From Caldisericota bacterium (lineage in GTDB: Bacteria > Caldisericota > Caldisericia > B22-G15), in assembly GCA_003648245.1 (NCBI GenBank), contig QMOO01000074.1, positions 1 through 6,083 on the forward strand: DNA of 6,083 nt. Direction: 5' to 3'. The notes under the pieces were generated by a model that saw only the letters and a program-made list of their open reading frames with translations, searched no databases and was not told the origin of the DNA. A program made the translations under genes and the position numbers. Below are positions 6,037-6,083 of this stretch, in pieces (positions within the stretch are counted from its first letter, which is position 1; each line of letters starts with the position of its first letter).

Positions 6037-6083
6037 CTTTCTTCTTGGTTAATATAATTATAACTCCTGAGGCAATGATTAAC
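6029..6083 (-). CDS. C-terminal end of an upstream gene, membrane-anchor-like (partial)
   Basis: A frame entering at the window edge reads LIIASGVIIILTKKKDD and stops at TAA 6031-6029, overlapping the GH26 start by 8 bp. A hydrophobic run followed by Lys/Asp is typical of a C-terminal membrane anchor with a cytoplasmic tail, which supports this frame over the other two. Only 17 codons are visible, so neither the family nor reality of the gene can be proven here. If real, the GH26 gene is a later member of an operon with an exported or membrane protein. Confidence 0.4.
   Translation of the reverse strand, partial: LIIASGVIIILTKKKDD

Overview
All genes that can be supported in this 6 kb window lie on the minus strand. 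The DNA is AT-rich and the proteins are rich in Lys, Glu and Ile. Most genes have strong GGAGG ribosome binding sites, and junctions are tight or overlapping. This suggests a low-GC bacterium, plausibly anaerobic and possibly thermophilic. I cannot name the lineage from this sequence.

Layout in the direction of transcription (high to low coordinates). (1) At 6083-6029 is the last 17 codons of an upstream gene, which look like a membrane anchor. It overlaps the start of (2) a lipoprotein with a GH26-type glycoside hydrolase domain (6036-4930). The order of that domain appears circularly permuted: the segment that normally closes the barrel at the C-terminus lies directly after the signal peptide, and the protein stops just after the catalytic nucleophile strand. 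(3) A 176 bp intergenic region (4929-4754) holds a sigma70-like promoter, two copies of a 16 bp direct repeat that each contain a palindrome (probable repressor operators), and a leader hairpin. (4) A compact five-gene operon follows: alpha/beta hydrolase (4753-3689), FabH-like ketoacyl synthase (3666-2677), FabG-like short-chain dehydrogenase (2667-1927), a double-length TetR regulator (1927-719), and the N-terminal 240 residues of an acetyl-CoA hydrolase / 4-hydroxybutyrate CoA-transferase family protein (722-1, cut by the window edge).

The five genes look like one acyl-CoA/acyl-thioester module: a condensing-type enzyme, a 3-oxoacyl reductase-type enzyme, a CoA-transferase and a hydrolase, with a regulator encoded inside the operon. 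The twin palindromes overlap and follow the predicted transcription start, so the simplest reading is that the operon's own double TetR represses it and is released by an acyl-CoA-like ligand. The actual substrate cannot be read from the sequence. The four most notable points are the permuted GH26 domain, the fused TetR-TetR protein, the paired operators, and the synthase that keeps its cysteine but lacks the usual His and Asn.
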